Shown: positions 25,001-37,559 of the stretch, piece after piece
Numbering within the stretch: the stretch's first letter is position 1
How the letters are laid out: each line of letters opens with the position of its first letter
Assembly: GCA_003550325.1 (NCBI GenBank)
Contig: QKWP01000245.1
Span: forward strand, 202,375 to 266,374
From: Gigaspora rosea
Lineage: Eukaryota > Glomeromycota > Glomeromycetes > Diversisporales > Gigasporaceae
Direction: 5' to 3'
DNA: 64,000 nucleotides
Notes under the pieces: generated by a model
The model's database searches: none
Told to the model about the DNA's origin: nothing
The model's input: the letters and a program-made list of their open reading frames with translations, nothing else
Position numbers and translations under genes: made by a program

Positions 25001-28000
25001 TTAAGTCTATAATAAAATGCAAAAAATACGTTTAGTTATTTCTAATAAAGTATAACCTAAATAAAAGTATTTAATAAACAGACTCACTTTTGATATTTTG
25101 AAACCTTTTGTTTTTCAAAATCATGATGTATAAAGGTAGAGCCTAACAATTCGAATATTTCAATCAAAGCATTAACAGGCATATCTTCAGCCATTTGATC
25201 ACGTGGTGTGTGGCATAAACATCTTGGTGTTGCTTTTAATTTCCTCAAAAAAATAGCATTATCTTTTTTGATTGGTAAAAGGTGAAGGTCCTCAAAATTT
25301 GATAAATTTCTGTTGGTTTGTAATAAATGATCCCAAATTTGATATATCCATTCAATTTCGTTTATCCCAATTGGAATTTCTTGAGAGCTTTCGGAATATC
25401 CTTTTAATGAACTCTTAATCATATTTACAAATTGAATTTCTGAAAGAATGCGTATATTAATATCTTTTCCACTTTTTGCATAAGATTTTAATTTTGATAA
25501 AAGCTTATCGTCAATTTCATTATCAATGATTGATTCAAAATGATTATCGTCAATAAGTTTATGCTCATTTTTACTAGTAATGTAAAAATTTTTTTCAGGA
25601 TTATTTTTCGACTCAAAAATCGCAAAGTCTTTATTTTCGACCGGAAGCAATGGAATTCCATGGAGATTAGAAACATCTTCCACTTCAAGGATATATTCCA
25701 ATAGAATTAACTTTTTCTGACGATCAAGACTATCAAGTAGTGTATTCATTGGTCTGTCCGATTTCTTAAGATAATCACATACTTTTTCCGGTGTAATATA
25801 TTTTAGAATGTTCTTGTAGCTTAAAGATTTCTCTAATTTTGCAACAATTGATTTTGGAATTTTCACAAAGATAGGAAATCCTAGCTTTTCTAATATTTTG
25901 GATAGATCTGATGATTTACAAAAATTCTTGTCATCTAAATATCCATCATTAATTGACAAATAACCTGAAGGACCACGAAAAACTCTAAGATTAGGCTCGA
26001 GGAGATTAATCAAATCTTGTAAAAGATTTTTCCATAAACAATATTTAGTGTCCAATTCTTGAGGGGATTCTTTAACTGATATTGGCCAAAATGTATAAAT
26101 TTTTTCGTGAGAAATATTTTGTATTTTTATTATTTCTGTTAAAACTTTCTTCCATGCTTCGGGAATAGCCTTTTCAAATAAATATCTATTCCATGCACCT
26201 TTAAGACGTAAAAGATCACCTGGTGCCTAAATTTCATAAAAATCAAAATAAAAAATAAATATTATTGTTAAATGAAAAATAACAATTATTGAAGTATTAT
26301 AGTACCAGATCTTCATCCATAGAAATTTCTAAATTTCTTCGATTTTTACTGACTGCAAAACAACCATTAATCGAAGCAGAAAAGTCATCATAAGTTTCAG
26401 GTAAGGGTAAAAAACAATAAAGCTTTCCCTTATTTCTAGCTACATTATCAATTCGTACAGCTAATCCAACGCTTGGTACAAATTTACAATCACGAATGTG
26501 ATTCTTGAATTTAATATATTTTTCATCATTCGTGCTAGAAATATAGTTAACAATTAACCATTCACTTTTGTTATTGATACGCTTAGCCTTTTGGGAAAAC
26601 TTCATTGTATAAATAGTTTCAAAAGAATCTTGACCCGTTGGTGATGTCATCATGGATATCATATTTTTAGTTAGCAATTTCCTTTTATGAATTATTTGCT
26701 TCGCATTATCAACTCCAATTTCATACAAGAGTTCAGGTTTATCTCCATCTTCTTTAAGTTCAAAGAATAAAATTTTTTCTAAATGCTTCAAAAACAGAAG
26801 ACAAGTAATATTGTCAACATCGAAAAACATTTTAAACAACTTCTGTATTTTTTCAGTTTTGTATTCTTTATTTAAAATCTCTGACTCTTCTGCATCCCTA
26901 GAAGTTCGAAGTGGATATCGAAATATAGTTCCATTATAAAATCCATTTGTAATATCATCGAACTGATGAGGATTCTAATTAATAGAAAAAAAATACATAT
27001 CAATATCACTGTAACTTTGAGTAGAAGGTGTGAAATAATAAGCGATTTTAAATAAAAGTTTGGAATTATGGGTGAAATATGAATGAGACAAACTATTAAT
27101 GGCAATTTTTTAAAATAATTAAAATATCTCAAAGGTTATGCAGTTATTGAGATATTTTTTCAAAGTTTAAAAATTATAAAATAATATGCCTTGTTGGTAA
27201 CCCAATTTTATACGGTGAAAATATTTCAATCTCCACTTCATATATACTTTCCGACCAACAAACTACAAATCTACTGAATCACGTCCAAAGCCAAATAAAG
27301 AACTATAATAAAATTGACCTAATTTCTAAATTTAAACTAAGAATAACTGTTGATAAATCAAATTAATTAAAACCGCTTTGATAATAAAAACATTAAACTT
27401 TTACCTTTTTAATCAATTCTGATTTTATGAATTCAACCAAAAAAGGATCAAATTGATCAGGATGCTGATGAATAAAATATAAATGCATATATATATATAT
27501 ATATATATATTTTAGATAATTATTGAATAACATCAAGAAATACAACAGATTAATAGATATAAGGTAATTTTTACGCTATTGAGTAAGCCATGTTCTAAGA
27601 AGTCGGTCGTGAAACCCCTCTGACCAGGTTTCCTTTTACAATATTTTCGTGCATGAGGATCAATAAGAACGTAGGTAGATCCGGAAATAATTGAACTCAC
27701 ATCTGAGATGTGGAAAATCGAATTGAACCCGATACCCATAACTAAAATAGTGTAATAAATCCAAATATCATAATTAATTCCATTATTAGTTTTATAAAAA
27801 AAAAAATGTGACAATAATTTACCTCCTATTTTATCATATTTATCTATTTTCTCGCTGTTTGCCAAACTAACCAAAGATTTAAAATCTTCAGGTTGAAAAA
27901 TTGTATCATTAGCTGATAAAAGTGCAGGGCCTTGGTATCTTTTAAGCTCTGAATCAAACAACGATTCAGAAGGATACGTTTTATGATTCAAAATGAAAAT

Positions 28001-28144
28001 TTGAACAGTGCTTTTCGCATCATCAGAGTTTTGTAAAATTTCTCTAAGGATTTGGGATCCATGCGGATATTCAGTCAAAATGTTCTTAATTCGAGTTGTG
28101 TATTTTTCATCTGGGTGAAAATCTTGGAAAATTTCGTCATTCAT
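19072..28144 (-). CDS. sacsin-like protein with two GHKL ATPase modules and BTB domain
   Basis: Seven exons read in one continuous frame of about 2733 aa: 28144-27823, 27741-27575, 27464-27405, 26974-26306, 26226-25088, 25006-23314 and 23223-19072. All have GT-AG junctions and phases fit without any edit. The start MNDEIFQDFHPDEKYTTRIK leads directly into the first HSP90/sacsin-type ATPase: REILQNSDDA at 34-43 (Glu35, Asn39, Asp41-42), QGPALLSAND at 71-80 and DKIG-VMGIGFNS spanning intron 1. A second module starts near residue 1351 (EFLKNADDAGAE, CWQGPAIWIYNE, KIGKLGLGFASCYNFTD). The last 140 residues form a BTB/POZ fold (DVSFYVNGQNFHANSMILGC, SYFKRI, LLRWLYGEPL). Sacsins are large chaperone-like proteins; BTB domains commonly recruit cullin-3 ligases, so a client-to-ubiquitin adaptor role is an inference. 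Intron 3 (432 nt) is unusually long, and the flanking segments HPDQFDPF and NPHQFDDI look alike, so that junction is the least certain. Confidence 0.85.
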
Positions 28145-28800
28145 CCTGAAAGATTTCTATATATTTTATTAATTTTTTCTGGATTATCGTGTCGTGTTAT
28201 TTATTTGAAAGATTTGCAGTTTTATTTGAATCGCAAATCATATATATACCAAATCTGGAAATAGGACAGGAAAGATTTCGGCGGAGTTTTCCGGTGTCCG
28301 TAATATCTTAATACATATTAGGAAACAATGACGATGTGCTAGAGTATAATTATGTAATTAGTGGTACGTACGTGCGAATGGGTCGAATGTATATTTAGGT
28401 GACTTAAATAGATTCTAGCCAAATTAGAATTAATTATTTACATAAGGGTATTACGACCGGGTGGGAGAGCTTCGATTACCTGGTCCGATTTAGCTCCGAT
28501 CGTAGACAAATTTATGCAGGTTGTGCAACTAAATTTATTACGGCGATTAATACGAATTTATCCGTCCCGTTATTATTCGATTTATTATTAAGCGGGTTTA
28601 AACATAGGTTTATTAGGTTTATTTTGGTATATGTATGAACTTTTAGAACTTATAGGGTAAAGTTTCTATTTATTGAGGTTTCTTAAGCGAATTTCTTATA
28701 CATCGAGATACATGAAATCAAAAATATGACTGAATCAAGCAAACAAAAATGCGAACTAATTTCCCTTTATATAATTGTTAATTTTATCTGAAGACTTAAA
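28145..28800. promoter_or_regulatory. 5' flank of the sacsin-like gene
   Basis: No gene is seen. The stretch is the only upstream space of the minus-strand sacsin-like gene, so it should hold its promoter. No unambiguous TATA box or other element stands out, apart from a TATATATAC run at 28238-28246, about 95 bp upstream of the start codon. Confidence 0.3.
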
Positions 28801-29120
28801 CTCCCTCCAAGTGTCTTTCCCTCTTTCCGGGAGCCTTTTCCTCTTTCCGGGAGTCTTTCCCTCTTTCCGAGAGTTCATAACTCTCCCAGAGAGTCGAAAA
28901 CTTCAATGTACTATGATGATCGTTCCCATACTATACTCAAATAAGAAAATGATAGAATAACAGATAATACTAACAATACGTACTGATAAAATAAAAATAT
29001 AGTAAAAAAAAAAAAAATAATGTATAAGTAAAAATAATAATAATAATACTAACAATACGTACTGATAAAATAAAATACAGTAAAAAACAAATAATAATGA
29101 TAAGTAAAAAAATAATGTCG
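28800..29120. repeat. two small tandem repeats
   Basis: At about 28808-28875 a 25-bp unit with CCCTCTTTCCGGGAG occurs three times. At about 28963-29115 a unit of about 80 bp containing ATACTAACAATACGTACTGA followed by TAAAATAAAA occurs twice. Neither is coding. Confidence 0.65.
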
Positions 29121-29251
29121 TAACAAGGGTAACCGAATTTTACAGGAGGGAAACAAATATCTGGGTCGGATGCGTTGGATCTAGGTCGGTGCCTAGCCCT
29201 AGTTGTTAATAGTTTCTATAGCAAAATTATCAGCTGGGCATTTTTTACTTA

Positions 29252-29431
29252 ATGAATGAAATTAGCAAACTTTTCAATGATCTTGGGCAGCCTGCCATGA
29301 TTCCGAAGTATTCGACCCTGAATTTTGGGTTAACGAATTACCTGTTTAACCCGGATAGCTACTGTAAAACGCTCTTGAAATTACCCATTTTTGAGGACGA
29401 TTTTTGTATTGTACCCGGCTACTTTAAATAA
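29252..29431 (+). CDS. 59-aa ORF, unrecognised
   Basis: The frame begins MNEISKLFNDLGQPAMIPKY and ends FCIVPGYFK. It uses more balanced codons than the surrounding DNA (TAC, CTG, CCG and GGC appear) and reads like folded protein (TLNFGLTNYLFNPDSYCKTL). It opens a few codons before the ATG and has no visible splice partner. It may be an exon of a larger gene or a relic. No family is recognised. Confidence 0.3.
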   Translation: MNEISKLFNDLGQPAMIPKYSTLNFGLTNYLFNPDSYCKTLLKLPIFEDDFCIVPGYFK

Positions 29432-29877
29432 CAATTCTAGAAATGCAAAGTATTCTTTTATTCAAAATTATCGTTTTCGTTATACATATAAGTATTCAAA
29501 AAAAAAAAAAAATCTATTCAAGATTACTATTTTCACTTTCAGATTCATGACTAAGACTTATGCTACTATGATTTCCAGATCCTTCGTTCCAGTCATTTTT
29601 CATACTCAAGCAAAGCTTCTTCATATGAATGTATAATATCCCTCCTTGAAGAATGTATAGAATCCCTCTTTGAACATAGTATCCCCATGTATTGTACCCC
29701 TTAGATCACGTGTAGAATGTAAAATACCCTGGGCGCTTTAAAGAGCATTTTACAGAAATTCGTAATTAGAATTCAATGACTATAACAAATTTCTTCACAA
29801 TTATGTTTTCCCACACCAATGTGTCTTATATAATATGTGCAGTTGCCATTATGCGTTGCATCGGAGTTATCTAACTT

Positions 29878-30929
<1,052 letters not shown>

Positions 30930-31109
30930 AAAAAATCGACTTTATCTTTGAAAATTAGATTGAGATATGGACAACGTTAATAACATGCGTTAGTGAGCCA
31001 CATACTGTGTATCACCAGAATGGTAAGGTTTAGATAGAAGTATAATAATTACAACGCGAACTAACTCAACGTACGATTAAATTTGTAGATCACTACAATC
31101 ACTACAATC

Positions 31110-31160
31110 AATACCGCCCCAGTACTAGTCCTGCGCGGCATCGCGCGCGTGCGCAGCTAT
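31110..31160. other. GC-rich islet
   Basis: A patch of about 50 bp with many CpG (CTGCGCGGCATCGCGCGCGT, then GCGCAGC) stands out sharply from the AT-rich surroundings. It is nearly self-complementary. It is preceded by a direct repeat CACTACAATCA twice at 31092-31111. Function unknown. Confidence 0.5.
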
Positions 31161-31702
31161 CTTATACCATAATGCCATTTAAATTTCAAAATTATTTTTT
31201 AAACATTCTAAAATTGATTTTACTGGCCAATTAGATGAAAGCCATTTTATCGTATTTGATGTTTGGAATGTACGTACGACTGTGTTGTACGCAAACCAGA
31301 TAAGTGAAAGGATTAAACTGCAGAGCCCAAATGAAAAATCTTGGCAACAAACAAATTTGGATTCAATCACATTTGAGATTATTTATTGAGCGTTATATAA
31401 ATGAGTCAATCAAAATGTTCTAAATACTGATACGAATATTATTTATTCTATTTTAATCATTTACTTGATTTTTAAATAGGCTTCCTTATTGATTTGATTC
31501 TAATTAATTAATTAATTAAATTCAAACTTCTACTTGACAAGATATAAAAAAAGTTTATACGGATATTTGCTAAGGACAAACCTTGATAACATTAATCCAC
31601 GCTGGATAAATTACCGATTATAATTGTTAGCTGAAACCTTTTTTGCATGATGACGAAAGACAAGCCTAAGCCCCAAAAAGTGTCAAAAGACGAAACCCTA
31701 TA

Positions 31703-31877
31703 CAGTCGCACCCCTAAGTGCACGCTATATGAAAACCTCTCTAAATAAATACTTCTGTTTGGTCCCAGATCATATAACAATTATAAATTTCAACCTCCTT
31801 AAATGTCACACCCTCTTTAAGTGCACATTTTGCAATTTTTTTTTTTTACTATGGAGTGCACTTAGTGGGGGCGACTG
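31703..31877. mobile_element. MITE, 175 bp, TA target duplication
   Basis: The terminal inverted repeats are CAGTCGCACCCCTAAGTGCA on the left and CAGTCGCCCCCACTAAGTGC read inward from the right, flanked by TA (31701-31702 and 31878-31879). This fits pogo/Tc1-type non-autonomous elements. Related sequence (GTGCACTTAAGGAGGGTGTG) occurs at about 37597-37617. Confidence 0.75.
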
Positions 31878-32121
31878 TACTCAAAAAGACGAGACTGAAA
31901 CCCTTGCGCTCCCGCTAAAAAAAAGATTACCGAAAATCTATGCTAATAACGAAACCCTAGTGCTCCCGCTAAACAAAAAAATGACTAATTAATAAAGATC
32001 CAGTGAATCTACATATATAAAATCAACATTTGAGGGTTATGTATACCAATAAACCATCACATTCCCACTTACGACATATGTGACATAATAGAATGATGAA
32101 ACAAGGTTTAGTACTGCAGTA

Positions 32122-32237
32122 GAGATATCTTGTACACATATTAATGTTACACAGCACGAATATATGATATATATATACGTATAACAAGGTTGCACCGGAC
32201 TAACCCTTTCTCTTAAATATAGCACAAAAAGTAATTC
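32122..32237 (+). promoter_or_regulatory. conserved upstream block of the F-box-like gene
   Basis: The same sequence precedes both F-box-like copies (here and at 41672-41794): TTAATGTTACAC, a TATATATATACGTATAACAA run, TGCACCG, ACCCTTTCTC and TAATATAGCACAAAA just before AATTCATGG. Conservation of this non-coding block and the TATA-like run 55-75 bp upstream of the ATG suggest it is the promoter and 5' leader, though recent duplication alone would also conserve it. Confidence 0.45.
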
Positions 32238-33752
32238 ATGGCATCATCAAAAATGTTTATGGGCGATATGCCCGAATTAATGGAAATTATTCTTAATAAT
32301 TTAAATAACGAATTTTATTCATTATACTCGTGTGCACTTGTGAACCGACATTGGTGTAAAATGACAATTCCTATTCTTTGGCAAAATCCGTTTTCATTTT
32401 GTAAAAATCCATTATTCATTTCTCAATACGTTTCATCTCTTGACGAAAGCGAAAAATTCGTTTTGAAAAAATATGAAATAAATGTAAATTTTGAAAATAC
32501 ATTATTTAATTATGCAAGATTTCTAAAGTTTCTCGATTCAGACTGTTTAGAATGGAAGGTTCAAAAATGGATAGATTTCCAACTTACTGATTCAAAACCA
32601 TACGCATCAGCAAAATGGTTAATAATTAATTTATTATTTAATTTATTTATCAAGAGTGGGGCTACTTTACACAAATTAGAGTTAAGTTTTTATGATTATG
32701 AAATTAATCCAGAGATCTTCTACTCATTAGGACGAAATGAACTATTTTTCTCTCAACTTCAAGATTTATCATTAAATTTATTTGATATGTCTAACTTAAA
32801 CGCAGAACATCTTACTGTATTATTAAAAATCTTGGTGAAAAACACAACAAAAATTAATGTTTTAGAAATTGAAGAATTTTTTTATATTATTCATGAACCA
32901 CGATTACTTCATGCTTTTGAATGTTTTATAAAATCACAAGAACAACTTAGGCAGTTTAGATTAATCAGTGGAGAAGGGTATTCTACAGAGTTCCATGGCA
33001 TTATTTCAGCTTTAGAGAGTCAAAATAAATCATTACAAGAAGTTAAAATAGTTAGTTGTGTTTGTAACACAGAGTTCAAAGTGCTAATGGATTGTAAAAA
33101 TTTAGAAATTCTTCGCATCAAGGATTGTAAAAATGTGAATCTAATAAGGGCAAGTCTCAACACTTTAGAACTTACTAATTATTCGGATTTTTATGCATCG
33201 GATATAGTACAAATTTTGCAAAATTCTGGCACATTATTACAACGACTAAGTCTTGTAATAATAAATGGATCAATTCAGGAAGAATCGTTACTACTAGAAA
33301 CACTAAAGTCTTTCTGTCCTAATATTACATATCTCAACTTTGCAAATATTGAATTTTCTACACAATTCTCTGAGCTTATTGGTAATTTACAAAAACTTCA
33401 ATTTCTTACGTTGGATTGTTATGAAATACGAGATGATGAAATAGAAATATTAATTATGCAGTTTGCAAAACTATTGCCATTAACTTTGCAATATCTTGAC
33501 ATAAGAAATTCTTTCTTTAATTCATATATTGATATTTTGCTCAATAATTGCCATGCACCTTTAAAATATTTGCTAATTGATCACTTTGATGATGAGAAAA
33601 TATCTAAATCATTAACTGAATTCTGCATACGAAAAAACACTTTGAATTATGTGGGTTTAAATAGATATTCTAGTTTAGATGATAATATTAAAAAAGAATT
33701 GGAAGGATATGTTAAACTGGTATCATATGAACGCATTATTGTTAATTGCTAA
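32238..33752 (+). CDS. F-box-like / LRR protein, intact copy
   Basis: A single uninterrupted frame of 504 aa. The N-terminus (about residues 8-55) has an F-box-like pattern: MPELMEIILNNLNNEF, then SLYSCALVNRHWCKMTIPIL and W. The rest consists of irregular leucine-rich repeats (LHKLELSFYDYEI, LQDLSLNLFDMSNL, LEILRIKDCKNVNL, LQYLDIRNSFFNS, LKYLLIDHFDD), the usual make-up of the large F-box families in Rhizophagus. Such proteins are substrate receptors of SCF ubiquitin ligases; the substrate is unknown. The start is supported by the conserved leader and by the identical start in the paralogue at 41795. The frame ends SYERIIVNC with TAA-rich 3' sequence. Confidence 0.85.
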   Translation: MASSKMFMGDMPELMEIILNNLNNEFYSLYSCALVNRHWCKMTIPILWQNPFSFCKNPLFISQYVSSLDESEKFVLKKYEINVNFENTLFNYARFLKFLDSDCLEWKVQKWIDFQLTDSKPYASAKWLIINLLFNLFIKSGATLHKLELSFYDYEINPEIFYSLGRNELFFSQLQDLSLNLFDMSNLNAEHLTVLLKILVKNTTKINVLEIEEFFYIIHEPRLLHAFECFIKSQEQLRQFRLISGEGYSTEFHGIISALESQNKSLQEVKIVSCVCNTEFKVLMDCKNLEILRIKDCKNVNLIRASLNTLELTNYSDFYASDIVQILQNSGTLLQRLSLVIINGSIQEESLLLETLKSFCPNITYLNFANIEFSTQFSELIGNLQKLQFLTLDCYEIRDDEIEILIMQFAKLLPLTLQYLDIRNSFFNSYIDILLNNCHAPLKYLLIDHFDDEKISKSLTEFCIRKNTLNYVGLNRYSSLDDNIKKELEGYVKLVSYERIIVNC

Positions 33753-34795
33753 CTTCTTTTATAATCAAATTTTAGACATGTTAATATCTTTTATAAAGTT
33801 TTAAAGTTTTAAATGTTTAATATCTTATTACACATAATAAATGATATAGAGTATCACTATCATATAATTACTTTTTTTTGCTCTTATGTTTCGCTATTGT
33901 TATGTTTGAAATAAATTGCTTTTAATATATTACTGTATGTATATGTAATTGATAAGTTCGAAATTTTACTATATGTGTAATCATCGTAATCGTTATGGTA
34001 TATATCATATATATATATATTTTTGCGTATTCGCTTTCAATTTTTTGTTTTCATGACACCGTTCTATCAATATGGAATAGCTTCTAATTATTCAAAGCTC
34101 TTATTTAATTTATGGGATACGATGTTAACAATAATCTTAGACAATTTAAACCATAATTATCGACAAAGTCTAGTAAAAAAAACGAAACCCTGAAAACAAA
34201 AAATGTTGGTGGAAACTGGTGAGAATAAAACAGAAATTATTGATATGCATTTCCATACGAAATTATTAAAAAACTTTTAGAGGCTATGCATCAAATAATT
34301 CGGAATTATATTTTCATTATAAGATTCAAGACCTCGTAGTTCAGGACGCTGAATTAATTGATGAAAAGTAATTAAAGCAAAATCTCGAAATGAATTGAAA
34401 ATGCGGATGGATACAATTGATTTCTCATCATAAACATATAAATAAATGATTTCTTATTGGTATTTTTTTCTCTTAAGGAATGTCTTTGACTTGGAAGTGT
34501 TATATGGATAACACTCGCTATTTATTATAATTCAAATCATGTAATATTTCAGTTTTTTATTTTGATTTGCACTAATTTGTTTGATTGTATTAATTCTATA
34601 TTTCATTTAAATTATTAGCCTGTCGTAATTGCAAAGTTTAATGAATTGTTAATTTTTTTTTTTTAATTAATAAATAATAATCCGCATAGATTAAATTGAA
34701 CACTTATTTTCGAAAATAACAGAAGCTATGAACCGCAAACTTAGCATATTAACAGTCGTTAATTCTTGGCTCGGTTATTTTAAAAAAATATTTAA

Positions 34796-35141
34796 TTGGC
34801 AATCCACAAAAGAACAATAATATTATTATATAGTTACTATAGCGCAAATTACTATCTATTTTATATAGTTATGAAATCTTTTTTTCCTCTAAATATATAA
34901 AAAAATTTTATATAGCTGCAAATTTTAAATTTTAAATATCTTATAATCCACTAAATTAATTTTAAAAATTTTATTATATTATATGTAAAAAAATTCTTCT
35001 CTACATTTTTATTTAAAAGTCAAAATATGTTAGCATAATTAAAAAATATTTAACTATGGAGGAAAAGAAGATTCATAATATATATAAGTTTAATAGTAAT
35101 TTGCGCATATATAATACTATTCTTCTTAGACGAATTGGCAA
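34796..35141. mobile_element. MITE, 346 bp, TTAA target duplication
   Basis: It is flanked by TTAA at 34792-34795 and 35142-35145. Ends are TTGGCAATCCACAAAAGAA on the left and TTGCCAATTCGTCTAAGAAG read inward from the right. GCGCAAATTACTAT is also inverted near both ends. The paralogous flank of the second F-box-like copy (near 44490) has a single TTTAAAAATTTT at this point, which is the empty site. TTAA duplication is characteristic of piggyBac-type insertion. Confidence 0.75.
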
Positions 35142-35408
35142 TTAAAAATTTTCAATTAATTCAATGTAAAGCTGATTAAATTTGACAAAAATGCTATTTA
35201 ATTCAGAATATTTTATTAACAAATTTTTATAGTATTTATGTTTATATTTTATTAAAAAAATTTTTTATAGCATTATTATTATATTTTATTAACCTAATTT
35301 TTATAGCATTAATGTTTAAAATTTAACTTTAATATGAGCTTTAATAAAAATTGGAATGTATTTAAAAGTTATATTACGCAATACGTATGATAAAAAATAC
35401 CCAGGATC

Positions 35409-35690
35409 GCCACCAAAAACACCAACAAAATTTTCGATCACGTGAAAATTATCCAATAGTGAATCGCATCTTGATGTAACGTAACACAATCAGGAAGAGC
35501 CAAAACAAACGTTCACTTATGACGCAAAATAATCCTATTTTATGCACTAACAAAAAGGTTTTCTTAAACGACTTTATAATTAATATCTTTAAACTTTAAT
35601 CTAACATAGACCCTAACCCAACATTAACGAACTTAAAGGATTTTGTTCGTTTCACGTGATCAAACCATTTGGTGGGTTACGCAGTGGTAG
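35409..35690. mobile_element. candidate inverted-repeat element with CACGTGA ends
   Basis: Ends are inverted copies: CCACCAAAAAC with TTTCGATCACGTGAA on the left, and CCACCAAATGGTTTGATCAC with GTGAA read inward from the right. The interior has TATCCAATAG, a GTAACGTAACAC motif and a telomere-like ACCCTAACCC. A homologous copy sits at about 44710-44945 inside the second duplicate, so it predates the duplication. Confidence 0.5.
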
Positions 35691-36177
35691 TTAAATCGAC
35701 ACCAAAAACTATAAAGATCAAATTGAATCAAGTAGAGTGTTTTGAAGTTAATTTATTTTGAAAAGTCCTATTCCTATTTCTGCTTTGAAATTTCGAAATC
35801 AGAAAATGAATAAGAGTTATCTCATGATAAAATAAGAAACTTTTTTGATCATTTCCTAAACAATTTATGATCATAAAAATATTTATAATAAAAAATAAGA
35901 GTATTTCTATTTGTGTATATTGTGAAATTTTGAATAATTAATAAAAGAGTATATGTAGATTTTAGTAAGTATTATAGATTTAAAAAGAGACACCAGATCT
36001 TAGCATAAGCTGTCACAATAATTATTATTAATTATAAAATATATAAATACTAAATAATTATTTATTATTAGATACTAATAAACATTTTGTATTTAAAAAA
36101 GCATTTATTAATACTAAACATTATTCATATTTACTATTGAATTGGATTTTTAACTAACAAAACTTGTTTATTTTTAC

Positions 36178-36510
36178 TTCAATAACTTCAATAATTTTGA
36201 AAAATATCAAAAAATATTAAAAACTGATACTATTTTATCTACAACAAAACCAAAACCAAAATCAAAAAGATTTAAATATTAAATTTATTACTATAATGAT
36301 AAAGATGAAAGAGTATTACTAGCAGAATATCCTACTACATATCTCTTCTATCTTTAATAGTTGTAATCATTGTTGTAAACTATCTTAGTATGATTCTGAT
36401 AGAACTATTTTGATATGTGGTTACAGATATTATTGCAATTGTTATAATCAAATAGAATTCAAATGCAAGCAGTGTATAAATTAATTTAAAAAAGGAATAT
36501 TGTCATATGG
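36178..36510 (+). pseudogene. relic of a RING/zinc-finger protein gene
   Basis: One frame reads FNNFNNFEKYQKILKTDTIL, a stop, then YYNDKDERVLLAEYPTTYLF with stops. After a frame change it reads NSCNHCCKLS, a stop, and YDSDRTILICGYRYYCNCYN followed by QIEFKCKQCIN and FKKGILSYG. Cys and His spacing (C-x2-CC, then C-x6-C-x-C, then C-x2-C) looks like a decayed RING-type finger. Several stops and a frameshift make it non-functional. Confidence 0.5.
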
Positions 36511-36559
36511 GTTATTTTAATAGAAACAGCCCGTTTTTATATATATTTTATTTTGAGAT

Positions 36560-36700
36560 AATTGAGTTTAATCACTTGTTTTGATTTTCGGACTGATCCG
36601 GGATTAATCAAATTTCATGATTTTTATTGGTTAAAGGTAAACAGGTAACTATCGGGTAATCTCATAATGTGTTGGCCCTACGCAGTCTCGTGTAATTTTT
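36560..36700 (-). repeat. dispersed core-repeat copy
   Basis: The reverse complement shares CCAATAAAAATCATGAAATT, then TGATTAATCCCGGATCAGTC and CGA with the other core copies. The flanks match 18360-18560 in inverted sense (AATAGAAAC, GATTATCCGATAG, GTTGGC). Confidence 0.6.
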
Positions 36701-36914
36701 CTTTTACATTATTTTGATTTTTTATTATGTAAATCGACTTTTATTTATAATTGAAAAATGTCAATCATGTCAAAATTTATATGAATCTAATAAAAACTCA
36801 TTTTTCAAAAAATTGTAAAAATGGGCTGTTTCTATTGAAATCACTCCATATGAGTAACAGTCATATATTGTAATGTAGAATTAACAAAAGCTAAAATTAA
36901 TTATATTATTAATA

Positions 36915-37095
36915 GAACCGGAAAGACAGAGAACAAGCTTTTTAGAATAATAAAAAAAGGTGACTTAGTTTGAAAGTTATCACAGTCATCTTTTTTTTTC
37001 TTTTTTAAAATTAAAAAGTAAGTTGACTGAGCTTTTATAGTAGGTTAATCTTCTTATAGTCCTAAAAACTTGTTCTCCAGGTCTTTCTGGTTTAA
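36915..37095. repeat. hairpin element of about 180 bp
   Basis: The arms start AACCGGAAAGACAGAGAACA on the left and AACCAGAAAGACCTGGAGAA read inward from the right. Pairing continues imperfectly toward a T-run loop near 37000. It is a MITE-like foldback without a clear target duplication. Confidence 0.6.
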
Positions 37096-37559
37096 TGCTA
37101 GTAAGATTATTAGGACCAACTCAGTAGAGCTGGAGATATAGCCTCATGAAGTTTATACACATTTTTATATTATCTTTATAATGTTGCCCAAATTTTGAAA
37201 TGTTATATTTTCAGTTTCACTAATTAGATTTTAATAATCTTATCACCATTAAAACTAAAAAGACTAGGAGAAAAATTTATTAAAAAGATAAAAGGTTAAC
37301 TTGGCAAAAAAAGCCTTGTCGAATTATTTTTTAAATCAAAAAAATCATTATTTTGGTATATGTCCATAAGATGAAAAATCACATGGCCGGTATGTGTCTA
37401 TAGACTCTCCGTTAAAATCAATATTTTAATCACATGATTATCAAGCATTATAATTGGTCAAATTGTTATATAAATTATATATGTGTATTTATAGAGATGC
37501 ATATCTAAGTCTGGAAATTCAAAATCTATACATGTGCAAAGTATGAAGAAAATGCACTT

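Larger units (their letters stand above)
33753..35830. repeat. 3' flank shared with the second F-box-like copy
   Basis: The sequence downstream of the gene is shared with 43160-46000 in the same orientation. It includes a conserved 47-codon frame at about 34054-34197 (MTPFYQYGIASNYSKLLFNL, then WDTMLTIILDNLNHNY), whose meaning is unclear because the second copy has drifted. The homology extends through the CACGTGA-containing element at about 35409-35690 up to about 35830 (GAGTTATCT). Insertions specific to each copy are listed separately. Confidence 0.7.

Noticed and set aside
29107..29126. Match to the conserved 3' end of small-subunit rRNA (GTCGTAACAAGGGTAACC).
   Set aside because: Only about 18 bases match, with one extra G. 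The neighbouring bases do not look like rRNA, so no rRNA gene or organellar insertion is supported.
31179..31370. 63-codon minus frame beginning MIESKFVCCQDFSFG.
   Set aside because: It reads somewhat like protein but has no recognisable domain, partner exon or homologous copy in the window.
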